Source of the DNA: Lithospermum erythrorhizon
Lineage: Eukaryota > Streptophyta > Magnoliopsida > Boraginales > Boraginaceae
Direction of reading: 5' to 3'
DNA: 64,000 bases
Assembly (NCBI GenBank): GCA_019722365.1
Contig: JADFUC010000215.1
Location: 27,668-91,667 of the forward strand
Positions 1-11,990 of the stretch are shown here, one piece after another. The first letter of the stretch is position 1, and each line of letters opens with the position of its first letter. Position numbers and translations under genes: made by a program. The notes below the pieces were generated by a model. That model made no database searches and was not told where the DNA came from. It was given only the letters and a program-made list of their open reading frames with translations.

Positions 1-92
1 CACTCAAGTATACATCGACACCGAACCTACTCATTCTCTGTTATTTACTTTCTTGTCATTTACTTAAAGTATTGTTTTGCTATTAGACTAGT

Positions 93-790
93 GTGACCAA
101 GTGTCGCAGCAAATACGGACACTTGGTTGATATACTATTATGTTCACTTTTTCATAACGGATGGTCGGTCCATCAATTGGACGTAAAAAATGTATTTTTG
201 CACTGGTTGTTGAATGAAATTGGTGCCCATCTGGGGCAACCTGCCAGGCTTACTATGTGTGTAAGCTTAACAGGGCATTGTATGGTTGAAACAGGATCCA
301 CGAGCTTGGTTTCAACGTTTCACAATATTTATCTTGCGATCCGGTTTTATTAATAGCCATTCCGATCCATCCATGTTTATTTTTAAGCAGGAAAAACCTT
401 TCCCTTTTTGATTTACCCATTCGACGATTATATAGTATCTCAAAAAATACAAATGCTAAAAAGCATTTTCTCACTTTTCTATTGAATGAAAAAGAAAATG
501 TGGATTTTTCTCGTCACAAAAGCAAAATTTATGACAAAACCAATTGGAACCGATAACCGTTGGATCGCCGGTTGTGAATTCATGAACGATTTCTGATTTG
601 AATCACATATGGCAATTCTTTACTATATGTTGATGATATTTTATTGACTGCTTCATCTAATGATCTACTTGATAAGTTGATTGGTTTATTGAAGTCCTAA
701 TTCGCCATGACAGATTTGGGTGGTCTCAATTATTTTTTGGGGATTTCAGTAGTTAAACAGGATTGTGGGTGGTTTCTTCATCAGCGAAAA
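93..790 (+). pseudogene. Ty1/Copia reverse transcriptase fragment, broken
   Basis: Remains of the reverse transcriptase domain of a plant Ty1/Copia polyprotein. Near position 175 the frame reads QLDVKNVFLH, the conserved start of the RT palm. Around 262-325 a shifted frame gives the usual KLNRALYG stretch. The active-site motif YVDD lies at 626-637 and is followed by ILLTASSN and, near 711-745, by a TDLG..NYFLG-like stretch. These pieces fall in different frames with stops between them, so no functional enzyme is encoded. Orientation and order agree with the RNase H segment immediately downstream, so both belong to one decayed element. The 5' part of the element lies outside the window or is lost. 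Confidence 0.85.
360..605. other. Foreign segment interrupting the Copia RT
   Basis: Between the RT segment that ends near 360 and the segment that restarts just before YVDD (626), about 240 bp are not readable as RT in any frame, although Copia proteins have only some 10-20 residues there. It is AT-rich with no coding signal. I see no clear terminal repeats, so it may be a small non-autonomous insertion or heavily decayed sequence. Confidence 0.4.
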
Positions 791-834
791 TAAACTTATG
801 ATCTTCTCAGTCGAACCAACATGTTGGAGTAAAA

Positions 835-1587
835 ATGTATCAACTCCTATGGTTTCACGTTTCTAACTCACTGATGATGACAGTGGCTTATATTCTTGAT
901 CCGACTCAATATCGTAGCATTGTCGGAGCTCTTCAGTACTTGACATTCACAAGGCCTGATATCCAATATATTGTTAATCAAGTTTGCCAATATATGCATC
1001 AGTCATTGGTAAGCCATATTTACTGTTGTAAAACGTATTCTTCGTTATCTAAACGGCACAATGGATTATGGGTTGAATATCAATGGTGGTTTGGCTACCT
1101 CTCTCACTGTTTATGCCGATGCGGATTGGGCTGGATGTCCCACCACTCGTCGTTCTACCTTTGAGTTTTTTTATTTCCGGGTTCTACAATGGTTTCTTGG
1201 TCTTCAAAGAAACAAGCTACGGTTTCACGTTCAAGCGCGGAGGCTGAGTACAGATCAGTTGCTCAAGTTGTCGCGGAACTTGATTGGCTTCGGTCTCTTT
1301 TGTTGGAACTTGGTGTCTCACTTACTTCTATACCGGTTGTGATATGTGACAATATTAGCACAACCTACATGGCGGTGAATCCAGTCAAACATGCTAGAAC
1401 CAAACATATTGAAATTGACATTCATTATGTTCGTGAACGAGTTGCTAAAGGTGTTTTTAAGGTCTCTTATATTCCTACTGCCGGTCAATTAGATGAATTC
1501 TTTACAAAATGTTTGTCTACTGCTCAATTTCAATTGTTATGTCCAATTTTGGCATTGATGATCCTCCAGCTTCGATTGTGGGGATGA
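835..1587 (+). pseudogene. Ty1/Copia RT tail and RNase H, 3' end of pol
   Basis: C-terminal part of the same Copia polyprotein. At about 901-1005 it reads [18 protein letters not shown], the RT-RNase H connection. At 1061-1165 it reads DYGLNINGG and [10 protein letters not shown], whose aspartates belong to the RNase H active site. From 1189 a 132-codon open stretch contains SWSSKKQ..VSRSSAEAEYRS, then CDN, then the KHIEIDIHYVRE block typical of Copia RNase H. Frame breaks lie near 1020-1060 and 1165-1190. The last codons drift from the family consensus. A short purine tract (1577-1584) follows, as expected before a 3' LTR. Family assignment is secure; the element is non-functional as read. 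Confidence 0.92.
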
Positions 1588-2110
1588 TACAGTATAATTA
1601 TAGGATATAATTATCATTAGTTGTAAAACCGTTACGAAATCATATGGTGTAATTAGCATTAGTTCCATACCCATTACATTTTCAAATTGTATGAATTTAT
1701 ATCAAGTTTAGCACATATTGTATCATCTATAACAGAACCTCTAATCATTTCATTCAAGGAGAATTATATTTGTTCAATATGTGCAATTCAACAAGTGAGT
1801 TCAAAAGATTTTGTCGCAATTGTACAAGCGGCCTTGGATTCACTTTTATTTTTCCATATCTAACATTCTAAACTACCACAAATATGAAAATATGGCAATT
1901 AGAAGTTACTATAATTGAAACCCCATGATTGGAAAAACCTCATAATTTTGAAAAAATACGTTAACATATAAGTTTGCCTTCTTGACATATGATTCCACAA
2001 CATGTATAAAAACTTATTCTTGCACAATTTTTATTATAACCAACCATCTTTTTTTTCCCTCCAATCAACAAATTCAAATGGCTAATGCTTGAAAGTTTTT
2101 TTTACTTTAT
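1585..2110 (+). repeat. Probable 3' LTR of the Copia remnant
   Basis: Starts with TGATAC directly after a G-rich purine tract, at the position where a Copia 3' LTR should begin after the RNase H stop. The sequence is AT-rich and non-coding. No second copy is in the window, so the right boundary is a guess. Confidence 0.5.
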
Positions 2111-2270
2111 GTTTAATTCTACCGATGCTTTATAAATTTTTTATAGATTCAAAATGCTTCACCTTGAAGCTTAATCAATTTAATTTCCAATATTGGGAAA
2201 ATAGAGATATATTTAGATATCAGAGAACGGTAAAGTTACAATACTTTTACGCTTTAATGCCATGAGTCGT

Positions 2271-2837
2271 TGTAATCCATTCGTCCAGTCGGCCGCCCCG
2301 AGGTTAGGTTCACCGGCAACATGAACATCAGAGTCACCATTCAATCTGGACCAAAAGAATGAAGAAAAAATACAACATGACTATGCCCGTATGGCTAATT
2401 TTAAGACAACAACAACAATTATTACACTTCACAATTTCATCAATCTTACAAATCATATACAACACATTTCTAAATACATACTTTGACACAACACAGACAC
2501 ACTCTCAGATCGCTGAAAGATAGCCTAACACTCCAAATTTCGAATCATGATCTACTCGACTCATCGCTACAAATGATGCTTCAATGCCTAATTTTCCTCG
2601 ACATATACAAACAACACCGTTGGGTCCTCAAAATAAGGTGAAATTTTGTGAAAACTCTTTGAATAATTTTCATATATAAAAAGTCATATTCAACCACACA
2701 TATAAATATGTAATATTGGATACCATGATAATTACTTTCATTATATTTTTTCATACTTATTCATATTACTAGTCGCCTCCATATGATCCTCATAATTTAC
2801 TTATCCACAAACAATTTAATACAATAAACTTACTCGG
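2271..2837 (-). repeat. LTR-end debris, Gypsy-like
   Basis: Begins TGTAATCC and shares the block CAGTCGGCCGCCC(C)GAGG (about 2286-2302) with the left edge of the solo LTR at 5285. A related edge, TGTGACGACCC followed by a C-run and CGAGGTTAG, appears at 2838. These look like the 3' ends of minus-strand LTRs of one diverged family. I could not find a matching right edge or target-site duplication. Confidence 0.4.
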
Positions 2838-3295
2838 TGTGACGACCCGCCAAAAATGGTCCCCCCCCCGAGGTTAGAATCACATCAACGGAACAATTCG
2901 TGAAATTCAATCAACGTGGATATCGACATAAAAGACTTCATTTGATATTAATACTAATAAAAACTTTGTCAATCGGGATGAACCAAACATCAAAAAATAT
3001 AATGAAAGCAATTATGGCGAAGTTAAAAACATATATGTACATGTAAACATATAAAAACTTTTGTCAATCAAGCAGCTCGTGGAAGCTCAATGAATATCCA
3101 CATAACGAAACATAACTAATCACACATATATGCACATGTAAACATATAGTCTCAACAATGTAATAGAATCCATCTCTCAAATAATCAATAATACCCGCTA
3201 ACATAATCATATCAAATAATCCAATGAATAAACTATCATACACACAGTCAATAACATCCAGTATATCACACAAGCAACAATAACTCTACTCCGGC

Positions 3296-3454
3296 CCCCT
3301 ATGAGAGTCTACTCCTTCCCATAGGAGAAAAGAAAACGACAAGCTATTCTGTTGTACCCAAAGAAACGAGGACAAAATAGTATTACTCGTTGCTTCTACT
3401 CCAGCAAACGAGATATAAAATCAGTTACCCGTTGCTTCTACTCCAGCAAACGGG
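3296..3454. repeat. Hairpin minisatellite, array A
   Basis: Three neighbouring inverted repeats: CCCCTATG/CATAGGAG (3296-3303 with 3320-3327), CTCGTTGC/GCAAACGAG (3386-3393 with 3404-3412) and CCCGTTGC/GCAAACGGG (3428-3435 with 3446-3454). The last two share the loop TTCTACTCCA and differ only in their outer arm bases, which change on both sides so that pairing is kept. Confidence 0.75.
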
Positions 3455-4500
3455 AACAACTCAACCTGCAGGAGAGTACCAAGTAACCGGACTAGAGTTC
3501 AACAACCAATCACACCAACAATAATCCCATCATCATATCACAACTCAGATATCACAACTCATCATATAACAATACTCAACATCGCAAGTCTCAATATCAC
3601 ATATATAACTCATTTAGTAAAAACTATACAACTTACATATACACCATATATATGAAAGGTTATGTCACGTGATATAAATACTCAAAAAGGTTAGTATTTA
3701 TTTCATATTTTATATATATTCTAACCCTTTATCTTCCAAAAATCATAATAAATACAAAACGACTTCAAAATCAAAACTTGCTTTCATGGGTCAACTCCAA
3801 ATGTCAAAGATTGTTCAAAAACCAAAAATTATTAAATTTGAAATATGTTTACTATTTATTTCATATTTTTCTTCAAAAGTCAAACTAGATCTCAAAATAG
3901 TAAAGAAAACACAAATATTGATCCTTTCTTCAAAAGATTAATATTCAAGTGTTTAAACATCACCAAAATATTTATATTAAACATTCAATCTAAAATCAAC
4001 AAAAGTCAATGTTTCATAACTTTAAAAATAGTTAGAATCGCTATAATTTTACCTCAAAAATGTTTAGAACGATTATAGATGAACTTGAGCTTGTTTTCAC
4101 TTCAAAAATGGAGAAAATTTTTGGGAAAGTGGGGAGGAGGAGTTCTCGCCATAATGAGGAGAAAAAGAAAGAAAAGGTTTTGTGGTTTTAAGATTAGGGA
4201 GGAGGGAGAGTTTTATTAAATAAGATTTCTACCAAGTAACTGGGCAAGTTAACGAAAGCGGCACTAAGCAAAGACGAGGTTTCAAGCACTCAGGTACGTT
4301 TCATTTCTTAAATAGGGAGGGAAAAACGAGTAGTACTCCTGCCTATATACTTGTCAAGTTCGAGTTATTTCATTCTACAAAAAGAATTCAATAATATCGA
4401 TAACACTATAATATAAAAATAGCTCAATATAATATACTATCACCTACAAAATCAAGAATTCCCAATATATCACATAAGAATAATAACTCTAATCCAAATT

Positions 4501-4572
4501 CTCTATTAGAGTCTACACCACCCTAATAGAGGAAAACAACGTCATTCGTTGCCTCTATACCAAGCAAACGAA
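4501..4572. repeat. Hairpin minisatellite, array B
   Basis: Diverged second copy of array A. CTCTATTAG (4501-4509) pairs perfectly with CTAATAGAG (4523-4531). TTCGTTGC (4545-4552) pairs with GCAAACGAA (4564-4572). Compared with array A, both arms have changed together. Confidence 0.75.
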
Positions 4573-5284
4573 GACCATCAAAATACAACTCGCCCACTAC
4601 CTCTACACCAAGTAAAACAAGAATACACCCCGACCGCAGGAGGGAAAAAATGTCATTCCGCTGCCCTACACCCGCAGCACTCAACAAAATAGGCCAACTT
4701 GCCCAAGCAATTCTGGCTACCAAAGAGATCTGAATACATCTCAACCCTGCGAGGGACCAACTAACCGAATGTAGTTCACACACAACTTGCTTTTTAGCTA
4801 AATCATATACTGATTCCATTGAATACCGGATTCTGCATTTTGATTCTAACAAATACCTGGGCACATTGCATCGGATTTGCGAATACCGCGATCTCTACGG
4901 GACCGTTGATTCTAGAGAATATCGGACATATCACATCATAAGTCACAACACAAATCATATCCACTTTCATAATATTGTCATATCATAACATCATGCTAAT
5001 ACATAACCATCTCAATATCACTAAATATCATCGCAACCTCAATAATTTCTCAATACATCTATCTCATCATTTATCATCATCGTGTCACCATTCTTTCCAT
5101 ATATCACTATCAATCATGACTTCACCTGCATAATCGAATCTATCAACATATTCCCCGATACATATGCTATTTTTCAAGCTACTACCATCAAGTAATTGAT
5201 CAAATTGTCGCCATACCCTATAAAACATATCAATGTCTCATGCTACAACCATAAGATTATACAACACATATGGACAATATCTAA

Positions 5285-7757
5285 TGAACGACCGCTTCCC
5301 CAGTCGGCCGCCCGAGGCGAGAGTCATTATAATCCGGAAATGGTCACCAAACCGATGGACGACTCAGTTTAAAACTACTCGCTTCCTTCAAAAATAAGAT
5401 TACATATAATATTTCCAAAAATAATTCAGCTTTAAAAGCTTTTACAATCCATCGTGATATTTAACCAACCAACTCCATATATATACACATATCCCAAATA
5501 AGTACGCCGGTAAGGCTACAAAAAAGAGGCATCAGACTTTAATACAAATGACAATCGCCGACAAGACTAAAGTTTCAAAAGAAAAATACACAATCAAAAA
5601 TAGTTGACAACACATCAAAATCAGATCACAGGATCCTCTCTCGCCACCCGATTCTCACCTAGCCACTGAACAAAAAACTCTCAAATGTACTTGGTCTAAC
5701 CGCCCGTCAACCCGCACAAATGAAATGCCGCCCAAAGCGAAAAGCGGTGTAAGCCGCAGTTTAGTGAAACTTAACACAGTGGGTGAACTTACACACGGAA
5801 CGTTAAATCTAATAATATAATAGTCAAATATGAATAAAATACATATATCCGTGACTACCTAAAAGGTCATACAACATGATTCCACAGAAGTCTCGCATAT
5901 AATACATTTAAGATATAATAGAAGTTGCTTCAACAAGCACACAATTCCGTAAAGAAATCAATAGACTCAACAACGACTAAAACTCTACCATCAAACTCCT
6001 CCCTATCTTTCATATCTCACCAGAGTACCAACCTCTAACGCGATATGCTCAATCCGCCTACCTCAAGCAGGAATGGACTAATCAATAATCACCCCACACT
6101 TATAGCGCAAGATAAGCCAACACCGCACTTTATACATAAAGTATAAGCAGTACAACGCACTTATACACTAAGATAGCACACGCACTCATACACCAAGTAC
6201 AAGTGCACACCGCTTCTTATACAATAAAGTATAAGGCACACGTGACTCATACACTAAAAAAGATAAGCGCACAATCATTTTATACACTAAAGATAAGGCA
6301 CACCGCACTTATACACAAAGTATAAGGCCAATATCGTCAGATATCCCGCACAGCCGAGAGTCACCTAACCCCTAATCATCCCAACATAGTCAAATCCTCG
6401 ACACCAAGTCACCCCTAAGTCATACATAACTCTAAACTTCATCACCTCTCTCAATAACCAACTACTCTACTCCCAAACAATATCCATAAAACATCTCACA
6501 ATCGTAAGTCACAATCGCCGACAAAAGTCATTTAATCATAAAGGCCGACAAGGCCACAGAATCAAAATATAAGTCAGAGTCTGCTATTACTTACCTCTAA
6601 GCAATTTAATATAATCATAACAATTACATGTATGGTTTGCCTCACTAATCATAACACAATAACATGCCCACAGTCAATTTATAATTAATTACGTAGCAAC
6701 ACCCGTGAGATAAGTACTCTCACCTCTCGCGAAGCGCCTCAAAACTCACAACACAATCAAGGTAATCGCCTCTTTTCCACGGTCACTAAACAATCACCCG
6801 TAAAAGTATAATCAAGACCTACTACTATACCGGCGTTTCTAGAATATACATAACCAACTCTTAGGGGAATTATCTCTAAACAGCCTAACATGACGGATAA
6901 ACTATCGGAATTATAATCTCATCGACACAACCCAATCGATCTCCGCCAAAATTCCATCTTATTACTTAATCATTACAAATCAATTTTTATCTTATAGTCA
7001 TTCTAGTTAATCAGCAGGTCCATAATTAACAACCTATACTCCGAAATATCAATTATAACTCAACTTGAATTAACACTTTTTCAACATAACTTCCTTTTAA
7101 TCAATTTTAAATCACCAATTTAATATCACAATAACTATAATAAGGTCCCAATATAACCTCCTACACATTTAAAGCCTTAAAAAATATCAACCCAAAAGTC
7201 AACGTAAACCTAAAAGTCAACACAGCCATAACATCCTCTCAAACCACCTTATAAGTCATGAATTAATCACTATATACATCATAGAACCATAACCAACTAA
7301 GATTCATCATAAAATTGAATTATGGAAAGTCAACTAAAAGTCAAATTCATGTCAAAACCCAAGAAATATCTCAAAAGACTTGAACTTTCATACCTTAACT
7401 CAAGAGAGAGTGATGGGAGAACGATATATTTTACAAACGATTCGAGCTTTTAAATGACACCGAAGTTATAGTAAAATTCAAGAAAATTCAAGTGAAGTGG
7501 AAATCTCGGGCCACCAAAGAGAAAGAGGAAGAAGACGATGTCAGCTTCTGCTAATTTCTCCTGGCTTCCTATTTAAATCTCAACGAACCCGATTTCAAAG
7601 ATAAAAATTTTTCCATAAAGAAACTACTAAATTATGTAATGCACTAAGCCCAAATAATTTGTATTTAAATAATATTATCATCGAAATTATTTAGACTATC
7701 CCGTGGTCCCACCGAATCGAAAAATTAATTTTTTTTTTTTTGTAACGGGTTATTACA
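5285..7757 (-). mobile_element. Solo LTR with 5-bp TSD (Gypsy-like)
   Basis: A 2473-bp block beginning TGAACGACC and ending CGGGTTATTACA, flanked on both sides by TCTAA (5280-5284 and 7758-7762). TG..CA termini plus a perfect 5-bp duplication are the signature of an LTR insertion. There is no internal region, primer-binding site or polypurine tract beside it, so it is a solo LTR left by LTR-LTR recombination. Read on the minus strand it starts TGTAATAACCCGTT, the same start as the LTRs at 38518 and 56258, and it shares their CTTATAC/GTATAAG minisatellite and the CCGACAAGGC motif. The resemblance to chromovirus (Tekay/Del-type) LTRs is by terminus only. Confidence 0.88.
6100..6335. repeat. LTR minisatellite of palindromic units
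   Basis: About eight imperfect units built around CTTATAC..(A)AGTATAAG or close variants, separated by GGCACACCGCA-like spacers. It is the minus-strand counterpart of the array at 40321-40631 in the related LTR. Confidence 0.8.
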
Positions 7758-9589
7758 TCTAATTTATATAACCTATCTTACGATAATGTTAATATCACCT
7801 TATTATTAACTTCTCATATCATCACATCTTACAACTCAATATCATATCAACTTTCATAATCTTACCACATTCTATCATCATGTTATCTTCACATAACATC
7901 ATAAATCTAAACATCCTATATCCACATCAATATCACAACAATTCATTTTCGCAGATTTTTGTCTCATCCTTTAACGTTATCAACCAAACGATTTATTCCT
8001 TTCTTTTTCATTACATTCATAAACACATATAATCTCATTTAAGCAGCTTATTTTATAACATCACTTTACCCATATATATCGAGTTCAACATAGCCAAGAT
8101 AACCAATTGGCTTAATCAACTCATTCTCATACTTATACACGCTATACCATTATATCACAAAGAATATAATCAAGCATCTTATTTTACTAAATCTCATCTC
8201 AATAAATAACATTCCATATCTCCACCTCATTACTTATCATATCAACATATTCGTAATCCTGTTTTACATGAAGGAGACCACCATTGAACAATGATAGCAG
8301 CAAGTTTCATATAAAAGTTATTCCTGTTTTATTTGAAACAGTTATTCTCTTCCATTCGATTATTCGAAAGGATACAGTTAGCGATTCCTACCTATGTCTG
8401 TACTTAATCAGATACTTGATTTAATTGTGTACCTATCATTATTTGGTTTAATTGTTGCTTTAATTGATGTGTTCGCCAACTTTTCAGAACAAGTTCGTCT
8501 ATCTGCATGCCAAACCAAAGCGTCATAACTTGACATGACAAAGGAAAATGGAAGATAATTTTATTATTCATCTTATTTATCAAAACTGTGAATTGTTCTT
8601 CAATATATTGTGCTGAGTCCAACCATTTGAAAATTTGTATCACAATTGGTTGTTAAATGAAGGGTTCATCTGTCCACACCTAAAATAATTTTGAAGGTTT
8701 GATAAAATGCATGAATGTAGAACTTTAAAATACAAAAAATATTGTGTACAGCGATAGTAATGAAATTGCATTGACAGCGTTTTACCAAATGCTTTAATGA
8801 ACAACTTGAAAGTTTGATTATAAATTTTAGTCGACACCTAAATTAATTAACCTCCAAGGTCGAACCTAAATTTAGCTGATTTTGATTGATTATGAAAATT
8901 TTGCTTATTTTTGGTTTGATTTAAGTTGGTTACTTTTTTGGTTTCTAATTTTGTGCGCAACCCTAATCCAAATATCTACATCAATGTGAAAGTTCTAAAT
9001 TCAAACAATCCCAAATGTGTATAAGAGTACCCTAAAAAGTTATACTCCGCAAAATTGTACCCCTAATAATTTTGACTTTGAATATTCAATACCAAATCGC
9101 TCAAATGTGGAGCAATAGTTTAGAGTATCGAATACCGAGTTAAAATTATAGTACGAAAATATTTAAAGCAATTTTAGTACTACTATTCTTGTAATCGTTA
9201 AATATATAAAGGCTAATTAGTCAAGCGCCTTTTAAATTATCGTTAATTCTTCCACTTAAATTTTATCGAACCTGCCGCTTACCCCATAAATTTTCAAATT
9301 GATAAGTTTGCTCCTAAAACTATCCGAACTGATCATATTACTTCAGACGTAACTACTGCAGCTTCTTTCTGGGCCGATTTTTTGCAAAGAAGAACAGTGA
9401 CGTGATTCCTTGGAGTAACCTCAGATAAAGATTCTGTTATTTACTTTCGCTTATTTTCAATTATTGTCTGCTAGGATACTCGGTGATATCGTAATTGCAG
9501 GCTTGAAGCTTGCTGATATATCTATTTAGTTATATCTCGCTGAATTATCTCAACATCTAGCACAAACAACAGCCAAATGAAATTCCCGA
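7758..9589. other. AT-rich, no gene recognised
   Basis: Long run without recognisable coding sequence. Open frames at 8404-8837 on the minus strand resemble nothing I know and have the composition of the surroundings. Apart from the TSD at its left edge I see no structure here. Confidence 0.5.
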
Positions 9590-11273
9590 TTCAAGTCACC
9601 AAAATTCAAGCCATTGATATTACTCTTTGATCTTGGCACTCTTAAACTCTATCATACATTTGAGCTTTGAGGCATCAGAAGAATATGATTATGTGTCACT
9701 GTAATTTGCCAGACGTTGACTAATATGCATATGCCACAAATATTTGATATGGTGGTTAATTCCGCGACTTTTGAAACACGCCGCTAACTCAGATGATTCA
9801 CGCAACATGTAACCTGGCCGTGATCATTCCCCGTAGTTCCTTCAGCTGAACTCATCACCAAACGGCATTACATTCTCCGCCGGGCTTGGGGTATCTTTTC
9901 TCGACATTCAATGCATCTTCTTCATTTGCACAAAGACTGAGAATCTCCCGAGAACCTCTCAAAGACATCCGCACCGAATTTCACCAATCCACAATCCTTT
10001 CTATCTTCGTAAAAACCCCATGTCGAATCTCACCCGCTTCCTCAGCACTCCATCCTCTCTTCAACTTCTTCGAGAACCGTCAACAAGCATGTAGTAGTTG
10101 ACTTCAGCTCTTTTGCTACTTCATTGCCCCTAAACAACCTCTGCTACCATCTTCGAAAGTAGTTCGATAACCATCACTGTCCAGCCGACTCACCGAAATT
10201 GAATTCTTCCCTAACTTCGGAACATACCTCACTTTTGTCGGCCTGGTAAAGAACCATTCTAATAACTCTCGCATTCACACTCATATCTACTATATCCAAC
10301 CTGCTCACCATCGCCAGCATGAACAAATTCCATAATTCCCAAAACATATAATTCACCATTACATCTCTCGCTATGCGAAGTATGAAAAAGCTCCGTAATC
10401 TACTATCCAGAATCAACTAAGCATTCATAGATGTAAACCAAAGCGTCAGAATAATCGCTCAACACAACATGAGCATCACCGTTAGCTTTGCAGTGCCTCT
10501 TCATGTGACCCGTCTTGCCACAACCCCAGCACACAAGATCAGAATTACTTCTACCTCTACTCTGTGATCTCCCACTATTTCCAAAACCTCTGTCTCCCGT
10601 TCTTCCTCTTCCTACACTTAATGCAGAACCCTTAGCACCTTCACTTACATGAAGCTTACGTACTGCACAGATACGCCTACAACCACCTTAAGCTCAACCT
10701 CATAGTCCCTATGTAATTGGCTAACCGGCCGTACCCCCTCATCGCTCCCCTGCAACTTTCGTGCAACGGCCAACAAAATCGCCCCATCTCATCATCAACA
10801 TTAACATCTACTATCGATAGTTGATTAATAATGCTATTGAAATCATTAAGGCGTTCTCGCCGCGGGCGTAGACTTTCTCTCGACATCTTGGGCGTTGGAA
10901 ATGCTTTTTTCTACGAGAAGTACCACCTTATTATTTCAAGTGTATGTTTCTCATACGTATCGCATAAAAGCCTTCATCGCCTCAGGGCGGTCTCCTTAGC
11001 AACGCAATAACTCTGCTCCTCGACAAACAAGTGTCCGATCACACCCAAGCACTCTCGGCCCAATTCCATCCATTCATCCTCACCATCTTTAGGCTTCTCC
11101 CCTAGTGGTTTGTTCAAATTTTCTTTCCGGCATACGCATAATCCTCCATACACATCTTTCCACGTGGAAAATCGATTCCATCGATCTCACAAAGATGGCC
11201 ACACCTTTCAAGATTCGTACCATTGATTCTAAAACTCACAACCAAGCTACTCAAGCTCCTCGAGTTATTCAAT
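9590..11273 (-). pseudogene. Ty1/Copia gag and protease fragment
   Basis: Read on the minus strand from 11273 downwards. First come gag pieces in shifting frames (DFPRGKMCMEDY near 11180; VAKETAPEAMKA near 10990; INQLSIVDVNVDDE at 10832-10780). Next is a zinc knuckle, CWGCGKTGHMKRHC, near 10545-10500, fitting the CX2CX4HX4C pattern of retroviral-type nucleocapsids. Then comes the protease start ILDS, near 10415-10395. Stops and frameshifts throughout exclude function. Below about 10170 the homology fades. The LTR that should precede it is at 11274-11990 on the same strand, so the order LTR-gag-protease is normal. Confidence 0.8.
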
Positions 11274-11990
11274 TGTTAGGGATTTAAGACCCCTAAATCC
11301 CTTCCGAGTTTCAAGCAATCAATAAACGATAGAAATTTAAGCGCCGGAAATAAACGTAATAATAAGAATTTTATACGTGTTCCCCCTCAATATGAAAGGT
11401 ATCACCCCCGTTGTCACGCATCCACTAATAAACCGTAAGATCGTTATAAAGCCCTACCACTAGTTATAATCTATACTGGTATTTTATTCACCGAAATCTC
11501 AACCACAAAGTCTATCAAGAACAAAGATAAACTTTCTAAGTTCTTCAAGAACAAAAACTATGTTCTTCAATAATATTAAAGACATAATATTATTCTAGAT
11601 GAATTTCTCTATTCTACGTATTTGTGTAATAAATAAACTCATGAAATCATCCTATATTTATAGCTAACAAAACCTAGTAATACGCTGCCTTTTCTCTTTG
11701 GGCTCCAAGTCTCAAACCGCCTAAAAAACCTCGGCTGACTTGTCAATAGACCCCATCGGCACCTCGAGGTCTCTCGACGGCCCTGATAAACGATATCTTC
11801 ACGCAATGTGAGCGATCGAGAAGTAAGGTTTAAAGTTAATATCAACTTTCGATAATACAACAATATTGTTAAAGTTATTAAATAGGTCACTAGAGCACCC
11901 TCGTGGCATAATTCGTGACGTGTTGGTAAAAATAGTAATTAAATTTAGTATTCATGTTAGTTTTTTTAATATTATATTATACAAAGATAG
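11274..11990 (-). repeat. Copia LTR, minus strand
   Basis: Minus-strand read ends CCCTAACA at 11274, directly before the gag remnant, and contains ACTAGGTTTTGTTAGC with TATAAATA downstream and an ATTGAGGGGGAACACG block near 11390. The same landmarks in the same order appear at 18735-18985 on the plus strand, so both are LTRs of one Copia family. The outer boundary near 11990 is uncertain. Confidence 0.65.

Larger units (their letters stand above)
2838..5284 (-). repeat. Diverged Gypsy-like LTR material, duplicated segment
   Basis: Starts TGTGACGACCC, a common terminus of plant chromovirus-type Gypsy LTRs. Two stretches, about 3285-3500 and 4478-4770, are diverged copies of each other: both contain ATAACTCTA, GAGTCTAC and the GTTGC..GCAAACG hairpins, then a CAGGAG block and a CTAACCG/GTAACCG-like block. 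The section 4090-4270 (GGAGGAGG-rich) resembles the promoter or leader part of the LTR at 7380-7560. I see no coding capacity beyond chance open frames. Orientation is inferred from the resemblance to the 5285-7757 LTR. Confidence 0.45.
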
